Origin: Parabacteroides hominis
Lineage (GTDB): Bacteria; Bacteroidota; Bacteroidia; Bacteroidales; Tannerellaceae
Assembly: GCF_014287585.1 (NCBI RefSeq)
Contig: NZ_JACOOJ010000002.1
Location: 62,001-126,000, forward strand
Direction of reading: 5' to 3'
Length of the DNA stretch: 64,000 nt
The notes beneath the pieces are model-generated. The model was not told where the DNA came from, searched no databases, and was given only the letters and a program-made list of their open reading frames with translations. Position numbers and translations under genes: made by a program. Each line of letters starts with the position of its first letter. Within the stretch, counting starts at the first letter, position 1. Positions 1 to 7,294 of the stretch are shown here, piece after piece.

Positions 1-514
1 AATCTTCACGGAATTTCCCTTCTGCTACAGCTTGCATCAGATTGACATTCGTAGCCGCGACAATACGGACATTCGTCTTCTGGACTTTGGATGAACCGAC
101 ACGGATAAACTCTCCCGTCTCCAAGACACGCAACAAACGTGCCTGCGTAGGGGTGGGTAGTTCTCCCACTTCATCCAGAAAGATCGTCCCGCCATCCGCA
201 ACCTCGAAATAACCTTTACGATCGGACAACGCTCCTGTAAAAGAGCCTTTTTCGTGTCCGAACAATTCCGAGTCGATCGTGCCTTCGGGAATGGCACCAC
301 AGTTCACTGCTATATATTGCCCATGTTTACGCGGGCTATTCTGATGTATAATCTGAGGAAAAGTTTCTTTACCGACACCACTTTCACCGGTAATCAGCAC
401 AGACAAATCTGTTGGAGCAACCTGTAGGGCAACATCGATAGCCCGATTCAGCCCGGCATTATTGCCGATAATTCCAAAACGCTGTTTTATCTGCTGCACG
501 TCAACCTTTATCAT
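1..514 (-). CDS. Sigma-54 interaction (AAA+) regulator, 3' end outside window
   Basis: The visible 171 residues are the start of a sigma-54 activator ATPase. They begin MIKVDVQQIK and go straight into the AAA+ domain with no receiver or PAS domain in front. Walker A is GESGVGKE (about residue 44), the sigma-54 contact loop is GSFTGA (classical GAFTGA with Ala to Ser), and Walker B is GTIFLDEVGE. The frame is open to base 1, so the rest of the ATPase and any Fis-type helix-turn-helix lie outside the window. The lack of an N-terminal sensor means activity is probably set by expression level or a partner protein. It follows the lipid operon in the same direction, 98 bp below the acyltransferase stop, and may be read from it. 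The family is certain; the target is unknown. Confidence 0.9.
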   Translation of the reverse strand, partial: MIKVDVQQIKQRFGIIGNNAGLNRAIDVALQVAPTDLSVLITGESGVGKETFPQIIHQNSPRKHGQYIAVNCGAIPEGTIDSELFGHEKGSFTGALSDRKGYFEVADGGTIFLDEVGELPTPTQARLLRVLETGEFIRVGSSKVQKTNVRIVAATNVNLMQAVAEGKFRED

Positions 515-612
515 ATTTCTTCTACTATCTGTAATTATTTCAGTTTTATCTGCCAAAATTACAAATCTTAATCCAATTAACCGAATCTGCAGGCGGTTTC
601 TATACAGGTTTG

Positions 613-1440
613 TTATTTTTTAGCACCGTACGTCCGTTGATATAAAAACTCGGCCAGGTCTTTGTCGTCGGCAATACTTTGGATTTCTTCTGGAGAAACA
701 GGCTCGCCGATGTAAACATCGACCGTACGCCCACGCTTGTTAAAGGCCTCGGCCGGTATGCGCAACGTGCGGATACGCCAGTCGATCCGGCCCAGCCAAT
801 AGAAAAAGCCGGAATTCAGGAAATCGAAATAAACAGGATATACAGGCACTTTCGCTTTCCGGATCAGACGAATCACGCTGTGCGTCCAGGGTAAATCCTG
901 TATTTTCTTCGTCTTCTTATCATACATCGAGATTCCCCCGGCAGGGAAAAAGCCCATCGGATGGCCCTCTTTCAGTTGTTGCAGGGATATACGAACCCCG
1001 TTTATATTCTTCAGGTTGGCCCCTTGATTATTGGAATCAGGCTTGACAGATACGAAATTATCTCCCATAGCCCTGATTTTGGTCAATACGCCGTTTACCA
1101 TCACTTTGAAATCCGGACGGCGTGAAGCGAATATATCGATCAGCATAATCCCGTCTATCGATCCGATCGGATGGTTCGAGACAGTGGCGAAAGCACCTTC
1201 AGGCAGATGATCCAGCACCCCCGCGTTATGCAGATTATATTTGATATCGATCAAAGGATCGTTCAGCAAGGCTGTTGTAAACTCCGCTCCCCGCAAATGG
1301 CAGTTATGGGCATGAGCCTTGTTTACCTTATCGATACTTAACCATTTGATCAGCACTTTCCCCAGAAAAGTACCGAAACGACTTTTAAAGAACGGGGCAG
1401 CTTCCTGTAAATCGTATATGTCTACTACGCTCTCTTTCAT
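613..1440 (-). CDS. Lysophospholipid acyltransferase family protein (PlsC/hemolysin-like)
   Basis: This 275-residue protein resembles the Bacteroidetes 'putative hemolysin' acyltransferases, which transfer acyl chains to lysolipids or amino-lipids at the inner membrane. NHPIGSIDG near residue 90 matches the catalytic NH-x-D motif of the PlsC superfamily, but with five residues between His and Asp instead of four. FFPAGGIS near residue 165 matches the second, substrate-binding block (usually FPEG). No signal peptide is visible. It is the last gene of a four-gene run with 7-bp and smaller gaps: cytidylyltransferase, SDR, CDP-alcohol phosphotransferase, then this gene. That context points to synthesis of a polar lipid. 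The acyl acceptor cannot be read from the sequence. Confidence 0.85.
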   Translation of the reverse strand: MKESVVDIYDLQEAAPFFKSRFGTFLGKVLIKWLSIDKVNKAHAHNCHLRGAEFTTALLNDPLIDIKYNLHNAGVLDHLPEGAFATVSNHPIGSIDGIMLIDIFASRRPDFKVMVNGVLTKIRAMGDNFVSVKPDSNNQGANLKNINGVRISLQQLKEGHPMGFFPAGGISMYDKKTKKIQDLPWTHSVIRLIRKAKVPVYPVYFDFLNSGFFYWLGRIDWRIRTLRIPAEAFNKRGRTVDVYIGEPVSPEEIQSIADDKDLAEFLYQRTYGAKK

Positions 1441-1446
1441 AAATTC

Positions 1447-2334
1447 TTATTTATAGAATGTTGCACACATCTTTTCGTGCTTCCTCATGGCAAGCAGCAA
1501 AACGATGTTCAAAACGATTATCTCATACAAGAAATAAACCCAGACCTCACCGACCAGAACCACGATAAACATCACGATCGTACGTCCGTTAAAAGTCAAC
1601 AAGTCTATCATGTGCATCAGTTCCTTGCTCTGCTTGCGGAAACGGATACGGATATCTTCCGGAATATCATCTCCATACCGTGCATGCAGGCTGCGAAGCA
1701 TCCCCTGCAAGGACGGAGTGGCTTTCACCTGCAAAAGCGTATAGCCACGATAGAGGAAATAGAAGAATTTATTGATACCGTACTTCATCTCCTTATGGCG
1801 GGCACGTACCTGTTCCAGCGACTGGAACTCCGCACCTTTATCCTTGCTGATGAAATATAAATGAAGCGTTTTATAATAGTCCGTGATATTCGCCTGTACC
1901 AAATGTGACAAACCGGAAAGAACCGCCAAAGCGAAGAACCAGTCCGTTCCGTAGTCATGAGACAGACGAAGGGCGAAAGCGACATAAATACAAGTAAACC
2001 AGATATCCCCGGCAAAACCATCCAAAATACGACCGATCGCCGATTTGATCCCCGTCAGGCGGGCCAACTGCCCGTCCACGCAGTCCAGAATATTGGCAAA
2101 CACCAGCAACAGGATACCGCAAACATTGTAAATCAGATCATCATGATAAAAAAAGAAACCGACTGCCGCCCCTACAAAAATAGATACAACAGTCACCATA
2201 TTAGGCGTAATACCTGTACCCTTTAACATACGGGCGATACGAAAGCCGATAGGACGATAAAAAATCCGGTCAATCTTATTTTCTGTTTCTATCGACTTCA
2301 ACGAAGCCTCGTATTCTTTATCCAAGTCGCTCAT
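1447..2334 (-). CDS. CDP-alcohol phosphatidyltransferase family protein
   Basis: This 295-residue multi-pass membrane enzyme belongs to the family that joins a CDP-activated alcohol or lipid to an acceptor with loss of CMP. The signature starts DCVDGQLAR near residue 85, continues with G and ends in RILDGFAGD. The family form is Dx2DGx2ARx8Gx3Dx3D; here the last Asp is one residue further on (Dx4D), which seems to mark a subfamily. Hydrophobic stretches lie at about 40-80, 115-150 and 235-280, separated by an unusually long hydrophilic insert at about 155-230. The cytidylyltransferase two genes upstream could make the CDP-alcohol substrate, so this protein is probably the head-group transferase of that pathway. 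The substrate is unknown. Confidence 0.88.
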   Translation of the reverse strand: MSDLDKEYEASLKSIETENKIDRIFYRPIGFRIARMLKGTGITPNMVTVVSIFVGAAVGFFFYHDDLIYNVCGILLLVFANILDCVDGQLARLTGIKSAIGRILDGFAGDIWFTCIYVAFALRLSHDYGTDWFFALAVLSGLSHLVQANITDYYKTLHLYFISKDKGAEFQSLEQVRARHKEMKYGINKFFYFLYRGYTLLQVKATPSLQGMLRSLHARYGDDIPEDIRIRFRKQSKELMHMIDLLTFNGRTIVMFIVVLVGEVWVYFLYEIIVLNIVLLLAMRKHEKMCATFYK

Positions 2335-2341
2335 TTATCTT

Positions 2342-3073
2342 CTATTTATACGAATAACCGCCATCGACGACGATCACTTCGCCATTAAAATAACTATTTT
2401 CTACTAACATTTTATAAACCTCTGCCAGTTCCCCCGGATCACAGAAACGCCCTAATGAAACCTTGTTCTCTATATTACGGCGTATTTCGGCAGGTTTCGT
2501 TTTCTGCCATTCGGTATCCACAAAACCGGGAGCCACGGCATTCACACGCAACTCGTACGGAACCAGGAACTTCACCATATTCTTCACCAATGCATGCACG
2601 GCACTCTTCGTCACACCGTACGCCAGCGAAACCGAATGGGGCTGTATTCCCATCAGGGAACCGGTAAAGACAATGCTTCCCCCTTTATTAATCAAAGCGA
2701 CAATACGTTGCAACAAGAAAACAGGAAAATGCACATTGGCAAAAAACACCCGTTCCCATTCCGCCATATCCAGTTCCTCAAACGGATCACGACAGGTCAG
2801 GCCGGCATTAAAGATTACCGCATCCAAGCGCATAGAGCGTTCCGTTAGAAACGATTCTATCTTTTCAATTGATTTCCGGTCAGAAATATCGGCCTGAAGC
2901 GTACAAGCCTCCACTTTGTATTGTTGCAGCAAACCGTCTGCCACCCGAAGGGCTCCCTCTTTATCCGAGGCATAAGTCAAGACCAGACTGTAGCCGGCTT
3001 TTGCCAAACATTCGGCAACCGCTTTACCTATTCCCTTCGTTCCACCGGTAATCAATACCCATTTTTCCATCAT
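2342..3073 (-). CDS. SDR family NAD(P)-dependent oxidoreductase (FabG-like)
   Basis: A classical short-chain dehydrogenase of about 243 residues. It shows the nucleotide-binding TGGTKGIG near the N-terminus, NAG in the central strand (VIFNAGL), the catalytic Ser in FTGSLMG, and YGVTK as the YxxxK pair. The longest frame would start at a GTG at 3091, overlapping the cytidylyltransferase stop; I prefer the ATG at 3073, which has AAGG just upstream. It sits between a CTP-dependent cytidylyltransferase and a CDP-alcohol phosphotransferase, as in pathways where a reductase makes the alcohol phosphate that is then CDP-activated (the TarJ/TarI logic). FabG-like fatty-acid reduction is an alternative. 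Sequence alone does not give the substrate. Confidence 0.85.
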   Translation of the reverse strand: MMEKWVLITGGTKGIGKAVAECLAKAGYSLVLTYASDKEGALRVADGLLQQYKVEACTLQADISDRKSIEKIESFLTERSMRLDAVIFNAGLTCRDPFEELDMAEWERVFFANVHFPVFLLQRIVALINKGGSIVFTGSLMGIQPHSVSLAYGVTKSAVHALVKNMVKFLVPYELRVNAVAPGFVDTEWQKTKPAEIRRNIENKVSLGRFCDPGELAEVYKMLVENSYFNGEVIVVDGGYSYK

Positions 3074-3077
3074 CACC

Positions 3078-3548
3078 TTATTCTTTTTCACCGAAACCTT
3101 TAACGGATTCAGGTTTGGACTGCCGCTGAGATTTCAAATTCGCTTCGTATGAATCATGGATCGTTTTCTTCAGGTTGGAAGAGGAAACTCCTGTTCCATA
3201 GGGAAAATAAAACACCTGTACACCCAAGTCCTCCAAATAGTCATACTTGCCGTACCAGTCGTCTCCCACGACAAAAGCGTCAATATTCAGCTTTTTAACT
3301 ATTTCGGAATGGTCCAATGTATGTTGTGGAATGACAATATCGGGAGTTTTCAGAGCTTCGATGATTTGCAGACGTTCTGTAAAAGGAATAATCGGCTTCG
3401 CCTTATAAGAAGACACCAATTCATCCGTACTCACCCCCACGATCAAAATATCCGCAAGGCTACGGGCATAGTTTATCATCCGAAGATGATTGTAATGGAA
3501 CATATCGAATGTCCCTGATGTATATACAATCGTTTTATCCTTAAACAT
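3078..3548 (-). CDS. Cytidylyltransferase of the TagD/ECT nucleotidyltransferase family
   Basis: At 156 residues from the ATG at 3548 (MFKDKTIVYTSGTFD), this has the size of glycerol-3-phosphate or ethanolamine-phosphate cytidylyltransferases, which make a CDP-alcohol from CTP. The class motif HxGH appears as HYNH (FDMFHYNH), so Gly is replaced by Asn. The C-terminal RTEGISTT-type motif appears as GTGVSSSN. The longer frame to 3599 adds residues with no family match, and the start chosen puts GTFDxxHxxH at the usual distance. It is the first gene of the lipid operon, and its stop lies 4 bp from the SDR start. The alcohol phosphate used is not evident. Confidence 0.85.
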   Translation of the reverse strand: MFKDKTIVYTSGTFDMFHYNHLRMINYARSLADILIVGVSTDELVSSYKAKPIIPFTERLQIIEALKTPDIVIPQHTLDHSEIVKKLNIDAFVVGDDWYGKYDYLEDLGVQVFYFPYGTGVSSSNLKKTIHDSYEANLKSQRQSKPESVKGFGEKE

Positions 3549-3810
3549 AATACTTATATCCTTTTGAAACCGCAAACTTACACAAACTTTTCCTATCAAA
3601 AAAAAATGATAGATGATTTGTCATCATAATATTTAGGCACGGATCACCGATTCGGCTTCACTATTTCTTAAAATCATTTGATTATCATAACATACAAAGA
3701 TGAAGGCAAACATAAGCAGTGAAGGCACTTTTACCACTTGCCTTCACCTTCCAACATCCTTACAATCATTTTTTGCATATTCCGGTGAAGACAATACGCG
3801 GATTATGGCG

Positions 3811-3863
3811 AAAAAACAAAAAGCCATTTCCAGCTTTGTCCGTAAAGCAAAAAATGGCTTTTT
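3811..3863 (-). terminator. Rho-independent terminator after pdxA
   Basis: The arms AAAAAGCCATTT (3818-3829) and AAATGGCTTTTT (3852-3863) pair, with an inner GCTTT/AAAGC helix, and the minus strand continues into a T run (complement of 3811-3816). It lies about 30 bp beyond the pdxA stop. The remaining 3549-3810 stretch holds no gene; it contains a second short hairpin, GTGAAGGCA/TGCCTTCAC (3719-3747), of unknown role. Confidence 0.8.
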
Positions 3864-3891
3864 GGTATTTAAAAGATTTCCGAGTTTCCGG

Positions 3892-4992
3892 TTATTCGTC
3901 TTCCTCTTTTGTCAGGTCGAGCTTTTCATTGTCGCCTCCCTTATCAAAATACTGCTTACGCAGAGGGTTTGCTGTTGCCTCCCGGTAACGGGTACGATTC
4001 CGGTAAATATCCAAAGCGGCATACAAGGCCTGACGGAAAGATTCTTCGGAAGCCACATTCTGACCGGCAATATCATAAGCCGTACCATGAGCCGGAGAAG
4101 TCCGTACGATCGATAGACCTGCCGTATAATTAACACCGTCATCCATTGCCAGCGTTTTGAACGGGGCCAAGCCCTGATCGTGATACATAGCCAATACACC
4201 GTCGAACTTATCGTACATCTGCGAACCAAAGAAACCATCGGCAGCATACGGTCCGAAGGACATCACACCCCTCTTTTCTGCTTCCTGGATAGCCGGAATA
4301 ATGATTTCTTCCTCCTCCTTACCTAACAATCCGGCGTCTCCAGCGTGCGGATTCAACGAAAGGACTGCTATACGGGGCCGCACGATTCCGAAATCCTGCT
4401 TAAGCGACTGATTAAAGATACGCAATTTGGAGACAATGTCTTCAACAGTAATCTTTGATGCCACCTGTGCCAATGGAATATGTCCCGTCACCAACGCAAC
4501 GCGAAGATTATCTTTCATCAGAATCATCAATGCCTTTTTCCCAAGACCACCGAAACATTGTTCCAGGTATTCCGTGTGGCCGGGAAAATGGAATTGTTCA
4601 TTCTGTATATTGTGCTTATTGATCGGAGCAGTTACCAATACATCCACTACGCCGCGTTTCAAGTCGGTAACGGCAGCCTCCAAAGCCAGATAAGCGGCTT
4701 CACCGGCAGCAGTTGTTGATTGACACAACTCAACTTTAGTCTCGTCATCCACACAGTTGATAATGTTCACCCGGTTTATTCCGGCATCTTCGGCTTGTGC
4801 AATGATGCTCAAATTCACAGCAGGCAACTCCAAGGCTTTCCGGTGATAAGCAGCGATCTTCGACGAGCCGTAAATAACCGGCGTGCAAAGTTCGGCTATA
4901 CGGGTATCCGACAATGTTTTCAGTATCACCTCGTAACCGATACCGTTTATATCTCCGTGGGTAATGCCCACCTTAATCAATCGTTCTTCCAT
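3892..4992 (-). CDS. pdxA: 4-hydroxythreonine-4-phosphate dehydrogenase PdxA
   Basis: PdxA oxidises 4-phosphohydroxy-L-threonine in the DXP-dependent route to pyridoxal phosphate. The N-terminus KVGITHGDINGIGYEVI is the family hallmark. The metal-binding histidines are visible in FPGHTEYLEQ, LNPHAGD and AMYHDQGLAPFK. At 366 residues it is slightly longer than E. coli PdxA (about 330), mainly through a charged C-terminal tail (DNEKLDLTKEEDE). It starts just downstream of the DUF4837 lipoprotein gene and rlmN on the same strand, an order common in Bacteroidales, and a clear terminator follows it. Identification is secure. Confidence 0.96.
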   Translation of the reverse strand: MEERLIKVGITHGDINGIGYEVILKTLSDTRIAELCTPVIYGSSKIAAYHRKALELPAVNLSIIAQAEDAGINRVNIINCVDDETKVELCQSTTAAGEAAYLALEAAVTDLKRGVVDVLVTAPINKHNIQNEQFHFPGHTEYLEQCFGGLGKKALMILMKDNLRVALVTGHIPLAQVASKITVEDIVSKLRIFNQSLKQDFGIVRPRIAVLSLNPHAGDAGLLGKEEEEIIIPAIQEAEKRGVMSFGPYAADGFFGSQMYDKFDGVLAMYHDQGLAPFKTLAMDDGVNYTAGLSIVRTSPAHGTAYDIAGQNVASEESFRQALYAALDIYRNRTRYREATANPLRKQYFDKGGDNEKLDLTKEEDE

Positions 4993-5061
4993 ATATTTTG
5001 ATTTATGATCTATGATTTATAACGACAATGAAATAAATCATAGATCTTTCATTTAAGTTTG

Positions 5062-6093
5062 TTACTTCTCCTCAGGAACATCCAGTTTCTCCACCTGTGT
5101 TTCTTCAAATTCACCAGGCAGGCGCAAAGTATACAATGCGGATTCGACACGGCGGATAAAATTGCGCTTATCCGTCTCCGGAGCGAACACGAAGCCTTCA
5201 GCGACTACAACCCGGTTGTTCTTTTCGTCCAAACGTGCATGGCTGACAAACGGACCACCCATCATATCGCCTTTCATATGCCACAAACCGCGCAGCACAC
5301 CACAATACTTACCATTGATCGTTGTCGGGCTATAAGTCACCCAAGCAGTATCCGTGGCCATATAAGACCCAGGAAAGGTTCCCGGCATATTCAGCATCAT
5401 GACAGAGTCACGTTTTGCAATCAGGTAGTCGGCTGTGAAAGTATCAGCATCCTTATACGGGAAATCATAGACGACAATATCCGTACGTCCTGTATTGGCA
5501 TTATTGGAAGCCCAGAAAAAGCCGGTCGTGTCACGGAAATAAGTCATATTTGCCGGAGCACTCAACATGACGTTAAAGCGATCCTTTACATGATCCATAA
5601 CCACCGGACTGTGTTCTTTCTCCAACTGGCCGATTGTACGGTTTCTTTCGCATTTCGTAAAGAACTCCACTATGTTCCGCGGATGAGCCTTTACATATTC
5701 AAGAATGGCTTCATCATCGGGAGCCGTCAATGTCATCACAACCTGGCCTTTCGCCCAGCGATTGTTCTCATAGCTCAGCGAAACTTTCGTGTACTGAGAT
5801 TTATCTATTTTAACAATCAAAATATTGCGCACATACGTCAACAGACCGTTAAACTGGTCAGGAGTCGCATAAGTGATCTTAAAGGCAGGTTCGGCCTGTG
5901 GCAATCCCGGAATATCGGACGTCAGTTCGGCTTTGATAGCCTTTCCGGCAGGGGCATCCCAGTCAGCTTTATCCATCGTCACTACAATTTCATAGGCGAA
6001 ACCGGTAGCATTTCTCATCACCGGGCCCGAACTACATGCTCCCATAATGACAAGGAGCATTAAAAAGCTGATCAATAAAGAATGTGTTTTCAT
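5062..6093 (-). CDS. DUF4837 family lipoprotein
   Basis: This 343-residue protein has a lipoprotein signal peptide with lipobox MGAC (cleavage before Cys20, followed by SSG). The mature part matches the Bacteroidetes-specific DUF4837 family, whose function is unknown. Hallmarks include the aromatic stretch TTGFFWASNN, the repeated acidic strands and the closing VESALYTLRLP. It is probably anchored in the envelope facing the periplasm or the surface. It lies between rlmN and pdxA on one strand; the gap to pdxA is 69 bp. The context gives no clear functional hint, since both neighbours are housekeeping enzymes. Confidence 0.85.
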   Translation of the reverse strand: MKTHSLLISFLMLLVIMGACSSGPVMRNATGFAYEIVVTMDKADWDAPAGKAIKAELTSDIPGLPQAEPAFKITYATPDQFNGLLTYVRNILIVKIDKSQYTKVSLSYENNRWAKGQVVMTLTAPDDEAILEYVKAHPRNIVEFFTKCERNRTIGQLEKEHSPVVMDHVKDRFNVMLSAPANMTYFRDTTGFFWASNNANTGRTDIVVYDFPYKDADTFTADYLIAKRDSVMMLNMPGTFPGSYMATDTAWVTYSPTTINGKYCGVLRGLWHMKGDMMGGPFVSHARLDEKNNRVVVAEGFVFAPETDKRNFIRRVESALYTLRLPGEFEETQVEKLDVPEEK

Positions 6094-6153
6094 ACCCGTT
6101 TAATTTTTTTGTTATACAAATATAGCTTCTTTTCCCTCAAAAAGATACCATTT

Positions 6154-7185
6154 CTATTCTTTTTGTTGTTTCTTCGCCGTAGAAAGCATCCCGCATGCGG
6201 CAAATATGTCTTCTCCTCGTGATGCCCGGATCGTACAAACGATGCCTGCTGCATTCAACGTATCCCGGAACGTCTCCATTCTTGCCAAGTCCGAACTTTC
6301 CAACGGCACATTGGGGATTGCATGAAAACGGATCAGGTTGACCCTGCAAGGGACTTTATCTAATAAACAAACCAAAGCCTTCGCATGTTGAAGATCATCG
6401 TTCAATTTTTTAAAAACAATGTATTCGAACGAAACACGGCGTTGATGCGTAAAATCATATTGTTTGATCGTCTCGATAATATCACGTGCAGGAAAAGCTT
6501 TTTCAACCGGCATCAAGGACAGCCGCTCGTCCGGATAGGGTGAATGCAGGCTAACAGCCAAATGGCACTCGCTCTCTTCAAGAAACCGTTTTAACCCTTT
6601 AGCGACTCCGATAGTCGAAACCGTGATCCGCTTCGGGCTCCATGCATATCCGTAAGGAGCGGTCAGGATTTCCAATACTTTGAACAGTTCATACACATTG
6701 TCCAGCGGTTCCCCCATTCCCATAAAAACGATATTGGTCAGTTCCTCCGTTTCCGGTAAAGATTGTATTTGGTTCAGGATCTCGTTAGCCGACAGATTTT
6801 TGGTAAAACCTTGCTTGCCGGTCATACAGAAAAGGCAATTCATTTTACATCCTACCTGAGAGGAAACACACAATGTCGCCCTATCTTCTGTCGGAATGTA
6901 CACGGATTCGACAAAATTACCAGGACCGGCAGGATACAAATACTTAATTGTCCCGTCCACCGACTTCATCAAATCGGAAGGAGGCACGGCTCCCACTTCG
7001 AAGTTTTTCTCCAACAAAGCACGTTTCTCCGCGGCAATATTTGTCATAGCAGCAATAGAAGTCACTTTCTTTTTATACAGCCAGTCAGCCATCTGCTTGG
7101 CTGCATAACCCGGAAGTCCGGCTTCGGAGGCTACTCCTTTCAGTTCATCCAGAGTCATTCCCAATAAACGTCTTTTCTCACTCAT
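6154..7185 (-). CDS. rlmN: 23S rRNA (adenine(2503)-C2)-methyltransferase RlmN
   Basis: A radical-SAM methyltransferase that methylates C2 of A2503 in 23S rRNA (and A37 of some tRNAs). The [4Fe-4S]-binding CxxxCxxC motif is CKMNCLFC, preceded by TLCVSSQVG. GEPLDN and the C-terminal CTIRASRGEDIFAACG contain the SAM-site and catalytic Cys regions. I start it at the ATG at 7185 (MSEKRRLLGM), which has GAAGAAGGA upstream; the longest frame to 7212 only adds an Arg-rich stretch. At about 343 residues the length is normal. It heads the rlmN, DUF4837, pdxA run. Confidence 0.96.
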   Translation of the reverse strand: MSEKRRLLGMTLDELKGVASEAGLPGYAAKQMADWLYKKKVTSIAAMTNIAAEKRALLEKNFEVGAVPPSDLMKSVDGTIKYLYPAGPGNFVESVYIPTEDRATLCVSSQVGCKMNCLFCMTGKQGFTKNLSANEILNQIQSLPETEELTNIVFMGMGEPLDNVYELFKVLEILTAPYGYAWSPKRITVSTIGVAKGLKRFLEESECHLAVSLHSPYPDERLSLMPVEKAFPARDIIETIKQYDFTHQRRVSFEYIVFKKLNDDLQHAKALVCLLDKVPCRVNLIRFHAIPNVPLESSDLARMETFRDTLNAAGIVCTIRASRGEDIFAACGMLSTAKKQQKE

Positions 7186-7213
7186 GATCCTTCTTCTGTT
7201 TCTTTCATGCAAA

Positions 7214-7250
7214 GATATAAAAAAACCGCCAATCGTAGCCGATTGGCGGT
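7214..7250 (-). terminator. Rho-independent terminator after the PpiD-like gene
   Basis: A perfect 13-bp stem, AAACCGCCAATCG (7221-7233) with CGATTGGCGGTTT (7238-7250), has a 4-base loop and a T run on the minus strand (complement of 7214-7223). It closes the envelope operon that ends with the PpiD-like gene at 7295. Confidence 0.9.
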
Positions 7251-7294
7251 TTCCTATGATAGACCGGCAGTCTCCTGCCGCTACAGTTCTACTA

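Noticed and set aside
5059..6063. 334-codon plus-strand frame
   Set aside because: Antisense to the DUF4837 lipoprotein gene; no family match, low-complexity His/Arg/Ile composition typical of a shadow frame.
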